Assembly: GCF_900111925.1 (NCBI RefSeq) | Contig: NZ_FOKA01000015.1 | Location: forward strand, 32,343-96,342 | Direction of reading: 5' to 3' | Source of the DNA: Cellulomonas marina | GTDB lineage: Bacteria; Actinomycetota; Actinomycetes; Actinomycetales; Cellulomonadaceae | Length of the DNA: 64,000 nt | Part shown: piece by piece, positions 61,485 to 64,000 of the stretch | Position numbering within the stretch: the stretch's first letter is position 1 | Layout of the letters: each line of letters opens with the position of its first letter | Program-made: the position numbers and the translations under genes | The notes under the pieces: model-generated | What the model was told of the DNA's origin: nothing | Databases searched by the model: none | What the model saw: only the letters and a program-made list of their open reading frames with translations

Positions 61485-61507
61485 GATGGTGGTCCTATAC
61501 GGTCGAT

Positions 61508-62146
61508 CTAGTTTGCCAACAGGTTGACCAGGAGCGTGGTTGCTGCGCTTATGGCCGCCGCCCAAAGTGGTACGGGGATAGAGGAAAGTCTCCTCAGGAC
61601 TCGCTGACGAGTCGTCGCGGGCCGATTTGGAGCGGGCACGCTGTCGCGCAACTCTTCGGAGCCTCTGACCGTGCGGTTCGTCTCGAGAAAGAGAACGGCG
61701 GCAAGTGCCTGTCCACGCTTGATGACTCGACGTTCATTCGAGGAATTTATGATCAGCAACCACAATCGTCCGCGCCATCTTGGATCGATCTTCGCCTGTA
61801 AAGGATAGACGCCTTGTGCTTGGAAAAGCGTGCCTTTCGGCAAGATGAGACCGAAGAGGTTATTGGGCAAGCCAATCTCTTCAGCCGATTCGACGATCAC
61901 GCTAGACCGAGGAGGAATGGTTAATTCATCCCCATCGATCGAGTAGAAGCGTGGCGGCTGTTCGCTGAGGTCGTCGGCCCAGCGGTTGCCGAAAGTGAGA
62001 TTCAGTTCGAACTCTTCCGCTGCGACCTTGTTTCTATCGCCCGATGCGTGCCGCACGGCAAGGATGAGACTCTCCGGCGACATCCGCGCTGCATCGAAGT
62101 CGACAGTCGAATCAGTGATGCGGTGTGGGATCGCCACTATGGTCAC
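61508..62146 (-). CDS. membrane-anchored Dcd/dUTPase-like protein lacking the catalytic Glu
   Basis: About 212 residues. The N-terminal 160 have the dUTPase/Dcd fold: LFGLILPKGTLFQAQGV (about 97-113), KIDPRWRGRLWLLIINSS (119-136) and KRGQALAAVLF. Compared with Dcd the catalytic Glu position in the strand after DPxxxG is Leu, and the dUTPase motif-3 second acid is also missing, so it is probably not catalytic. A linker rich in Arg/Pro leads to a C-terminal helix (about 192-212, PLWAAAISAATTLLVNLLAN) that would anchor it to the membrane. The start is GTG 62146 or GTG 62137. First gene of the operon. Confidence 0.75.
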   Translation of the reverse strand: MTIVAIPHRITDSTVDFDAARMSPESLILAVRHASGDRNKVAAEEFELNLTFGNRWADDLSEQPPRFYSIDGDELTIPPRSSVIVESAEEIGLPNNLFGLILPKGTLFQAQGVYPLQAKIDPRWRGRLWLLIINSSNERRVIKRGQALAAVLFLETNRTVRGSEELRDSVPAPNRPATTRQRVLRRLSSIPVPLWAAAISAATTLLVNLLAN

Positions 62147-62529
62147 GCGAAGACTATAGCCGACGATGGCGGGCGCGAGCCCTGCTGCTAGCGGCTCGGA
62201 GTAGGGGCGATACAGGGACGTTGACGGACGCAAAAGACAGGCGCCGCGGAACCGCGCTACTGCGATCGGCTCGCAATGCGGTTTCGAATGGATCCGTTCC
62301 GCGCATCATGGCACCACTTGTGAGCGTGGCAAGGGGGTCCGGCGCGACCCTCGTCACCGCCATGTGCAACGTGACTCGCTCATGCCAGCTTGGCCGACGC
62401 GTACTCAAGACGCCGCCGGGACCGCCTGCAATATGGGCTGACGGCGCCGGTGAAGGCGGTCGTCGCACGACTGGGCTCGGCACGGAAGCAGAGCTGGTGC
62501 TTCTCGTTGGCCGGCGCGCCTGCTTTGGT
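62147..62529. other. 383 bp without a convincing gene
   Basis: Between the first island gene and the insertion sequence. It must hold the operon promoter on the minus strand. Short open frames exist on both strands but none has a good start, composition or family match; one plus frame runs into the insertion sequence and may be a gene remnant. Confidence 0.5.
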
Positions 62530-62556
62530 GGTTCTTCGGACATCCGGTGGGGGTGA
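62530..62556. repeat. IS left inverted repeat
   Basis: Begins GGTTCTTCGGACATCCGGTG; pairs with the right repeat except at four positions. Confidence 0.88.
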
Positions 62557-62650
62557 CGGCTCGCCGGTGAGTCAGGTGCAGGGGTGAGGGGGTCGAGGTC
62601 CCCGAGGATCAGCAGCGACCAAGCAAACCGTCCCTGCGGAGACCTCGACC

Positions 62651-63976
62651 GTGTCCAACGCTACGGCGTGCTCGAGCGCGCCTTCTACCGACCCCTGTTC
62701 GCGATGTGACGTGCTGCTGGGCCTGGACGTCGTTCAGGTCGAGGCCGTCGAACGATCACCGACGTTGCTGACGGTGACGGTCTCTTCCCCGCCCGGTCTG
62801 ATGGGGTGCCCGCGGTGCGGCGTCGTCGCCGTCGGCCGGGGCCGCAAGATCCGGGTGCTGCACGACGTGCCGGGCGAGGTGCCCGTCGTGCTGCGGTGGC
62901 GGCAGCGGACCTGGCGGTGCCCGGACCCCGGCTGCCCGGTCGGGTCGTTCACCGAGCAGCTGCCCGACCTGGTCCCCGCCCGCGGGTCGCTGACGTGCCG
63001 GGCGGTGACCTGGGCCATCGCCCAGCTGCGCCGCGAGCACGCCTGCGTGTCGGGTCTGGCGCGCCGGCTCGCGGTGGCGTGGAAGACGTTGTGGCGCGCG
63101 GTCCGGCCGCGGCTGCAGGCCCGGGCCGAGGACCCGGCACGGTTCACCGGCGTCACCTCTCTGGGCGTCGACGAGCACATCTGGCATCACGGCGACACCC
63201 GCCGACGTGGGCCCAAGGAGCTCACCGGGATGGTCGACCTGACCCGCCATCAGGACGAACACGGACGGTGGCGGGTCCGTGCCCGCCTGCTGGACCTGGT
63301 CCCGGGCCGGTCCAAGAAGGCCTACGCCGACTGGCTCACCGACCGCGGAGCCACCTTCCGCGACGGGGTCCAGGTCGCCGCGCTAGACCCCTTCGGCGGC
63401 TACAAGGCCGCCCTGGACGCCGAGCTCGCCGACGCGGTCGCCGTGCTGGACGCGTTTCACGTCGTCAAGCTCGGCACCCAGGTCGTCGACGAAGTCCGCC
63501 GCCGCGTCCAGCAGGCCACGACCGGGCACCGCGGCCGCAAGGGCGACCCCCTGTACGGCATCCAGACCCTCCTGCGCGCCGGCGCCGAGAACCTGACCGA
63601 CAAGCAGCTGCACCGCCTCGAGGTCGCGATCACCGCCGATGACGCCCACGAGGAGGTCTACATCGCCTGGCGGTGCGCCCAGGACCTGCGCGCGGCCTAC
63701 CGCACCAAGGACACCGCCGAGGGACGGCGCCGCGCCGAGAAGATCCTGGCCTCGTTCCACACCTGCCCCATCGCCGAGGTCGCCCGCCTGGGACGGACCC
63801 TGCGCCGCTGGCAACAAGCGTTTCTGGCCTACTTCACCACCGACCGCGCCAACAACGGCGGCACCGAAGCCGTGAACGGCATCATCGAACTCCACCGCCG
63901 CATCGCCCGCGGCTACCGCAACCGCGACAACTACCGACTCCGCATGCTCCTCGCCGCCGGCGGCCTCAACGCCTGA
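62651..63976 (+). CDS. ISL3 family transposase
   Basis: A 441-residue transposase. The N-terminal zinc-binding part has CPRCGVVAVGRG and WRCPDPGCP, and a HTH lies around ACVSGLARRLAVAWKTLWRA. The DDE catalytic domain contains GVDEHIWHHG (first Asp), ALDPFGGYKAALDAELADA (second Asp) and NNGGTEAVNGIIELHRRIARG with the Glu. Full length and apparently intact. It occupies nearly the whole element. Confidence 0.96.
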   Translation: MSNATACSSAPSTDPCSRCDVLLGLDVVQVEAVERSPTLLTVTVSSPPGLMGCPRCGVVAVGRGRKIRVLHDVPGEVPVVLRWRQRTWRCPDPGCPVGSFTEQLPDLVPARGSLTCRAVTWAIAQLRREHACVSGLARRLAVAWKTLWRAVRPRLQARAEDPARFTGVTSLGVDEHIWHHGDTRRRGPKELTGMVDLTRHQDEHGRWRVRARLLDLVPGRSKKAYADWLTDRGATFRDGVQVAALDPFGGYKAALDAELADAVAVLDAFHVVKLGTQVVDEVRRRVQQATTGHRGRKGDPLYGIQTLLRAGAENLTDKQLHRLEVAITADDAHEEVYIAWRCAQDLRAAYRTKDTAEGRRRAEKILASFHTCPIAEVARLGRTLRRWQQAFLAYFTTDRANNGGTEAVNGIIELHRRIARGYRNRDNYRLRMLLAAGGLNA

Positions 63977-64000
63977 ACCCCACCAGATGTCCGAAGAGCC
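63974..64000. repeat. IS right inverted repeat
   Basis: Ends with CCAGATGTCCGAAGAGCC; its complement matches the left repeat. It overlaps the transposase stop codon. Confidence 0.85.

Larger units (their letters stand above)
59770..62529. other. low-GC genomic island with a nucleotide-metabolism operon
   Basis: Base composition drops abruptly at about 59770 to roughly half G+C and stays so until the ISL3 element at 62530. Codons use A/T in third position freely, unlike the flanking genes. Four tightly packed minus-strand genes fill most of it. No integrase and no terminal repeats of the island itself are visible inside the window. Confidence 0.75.
62530..64000 (+). mobile_element. ISL3-family insertion sequence
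   Basis: About 1.47 kb with one transposase gene and matching inverted repeats at both ends (62530-62556 and 63974-64000; 23 of 27 positions identical). The right end coincides with the last base of the window, so the target duplication cannot be checked. The 8 bases before the left end are GCTTTGGT. G+C is high like the host's, unlike the island next to it. Confidence 0.9.

Noticed and set aside
62390..62587. Small plus-strand gene entering the insertion sequence
   Set aside because: Half of it is inverted repeat and IS leader sequence; no start signal or family match.

Overview
The window is about 64 kb of very GC-rich DNA (mostly above 70% G+C, strong G/C preference at third codon positions, many GTG starts, 4-nt ATGA/GTGA gene overlaps). 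Together with LacI-regulated MalFG-type sugar transporters without their own ATPase, a KdpDE-like pair, GT87 and DUF4395 proteins, this points to an actinobacterium of the Cellulomonas/Micrococcales type. That placement is inference from gene content.

Region 1 (1-18.3 kb) is carbohydrate catabolism. It holds a GH38 alpha-mannosidase, a STAS protein and a DeoR regulator. Divergent from the DeoR gene is an operon of FGGY kinase, class I aldolase, Asp/Glu-racemase-like protein and a frameshifted sucrose phosphorylase. Next comes an operon of a clan-D-like glycosidase, an FAD oxidoreductase and a double metallo-beta-lactamase protein, then its LacI regulator and a convergent pair of sugar permeases. 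The same operator (TGGCATCGATGCCA / TGGCATCGTTGCCA) lies upstream of both the glycosidase operon and the permease pair, so they look like one regulon. A tRNA-Ser(CGA) closes the region.

Region 2 (18.4-32 kb) is a defence island just beyond the tRNA. A minus-strand cluster carries an HTH plus degenerate-methylase protein, HsdM, HsdS, an Abi_2 protein preceded by a terminator-like RNA hairpin, a DUF4041/Mug113 protein, HsdR and an unknown frameshifted gene. A membrane-anchored coiled-coil protein and an EcsC protein follow.

Region 3 (32-59.8 kb) looks like core chromosome: a GGDEF-EAL protein, an UPF0014 permease, a secreted DUF4214 protein, a tyrosine phosphatase, a second LacI-controlled sugar ABC system (binding protein plus two permeases), a KdpDE-like pair, a GNAT enzyme, an FtsH-like protease, an F420-type oxidoreductase, GT87, LytR_C, a deletion or misassembly scar joining Nramp and LacI fragments, the glyoxylate shunt (aceA, aceB) divergent from a ScfR/RamB-type regulator, and a thioredoxin/DUF4395 operon.

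Region 4 (59.77-64 kb) switches abruptly to about 50-55% G+C. It holds a tight four-gene operon: a membrane-anchored dCTP-deaminase/dUTPase-fold protein that lacks the catalytic Glu, a dCTP-deaminase-like protein that keeps it, a small papain/C39-like protein, and a NUDIX hydrolase. Next to it is a complete ISL3-type insertion sequence whose right inverted repeat ends on the last base of the window. This operon is the best candidate for an undescribed nucleotide-centred (possibly anti-phage) system. The Abi_2 gene with its upstream RNA element is the second candidate.
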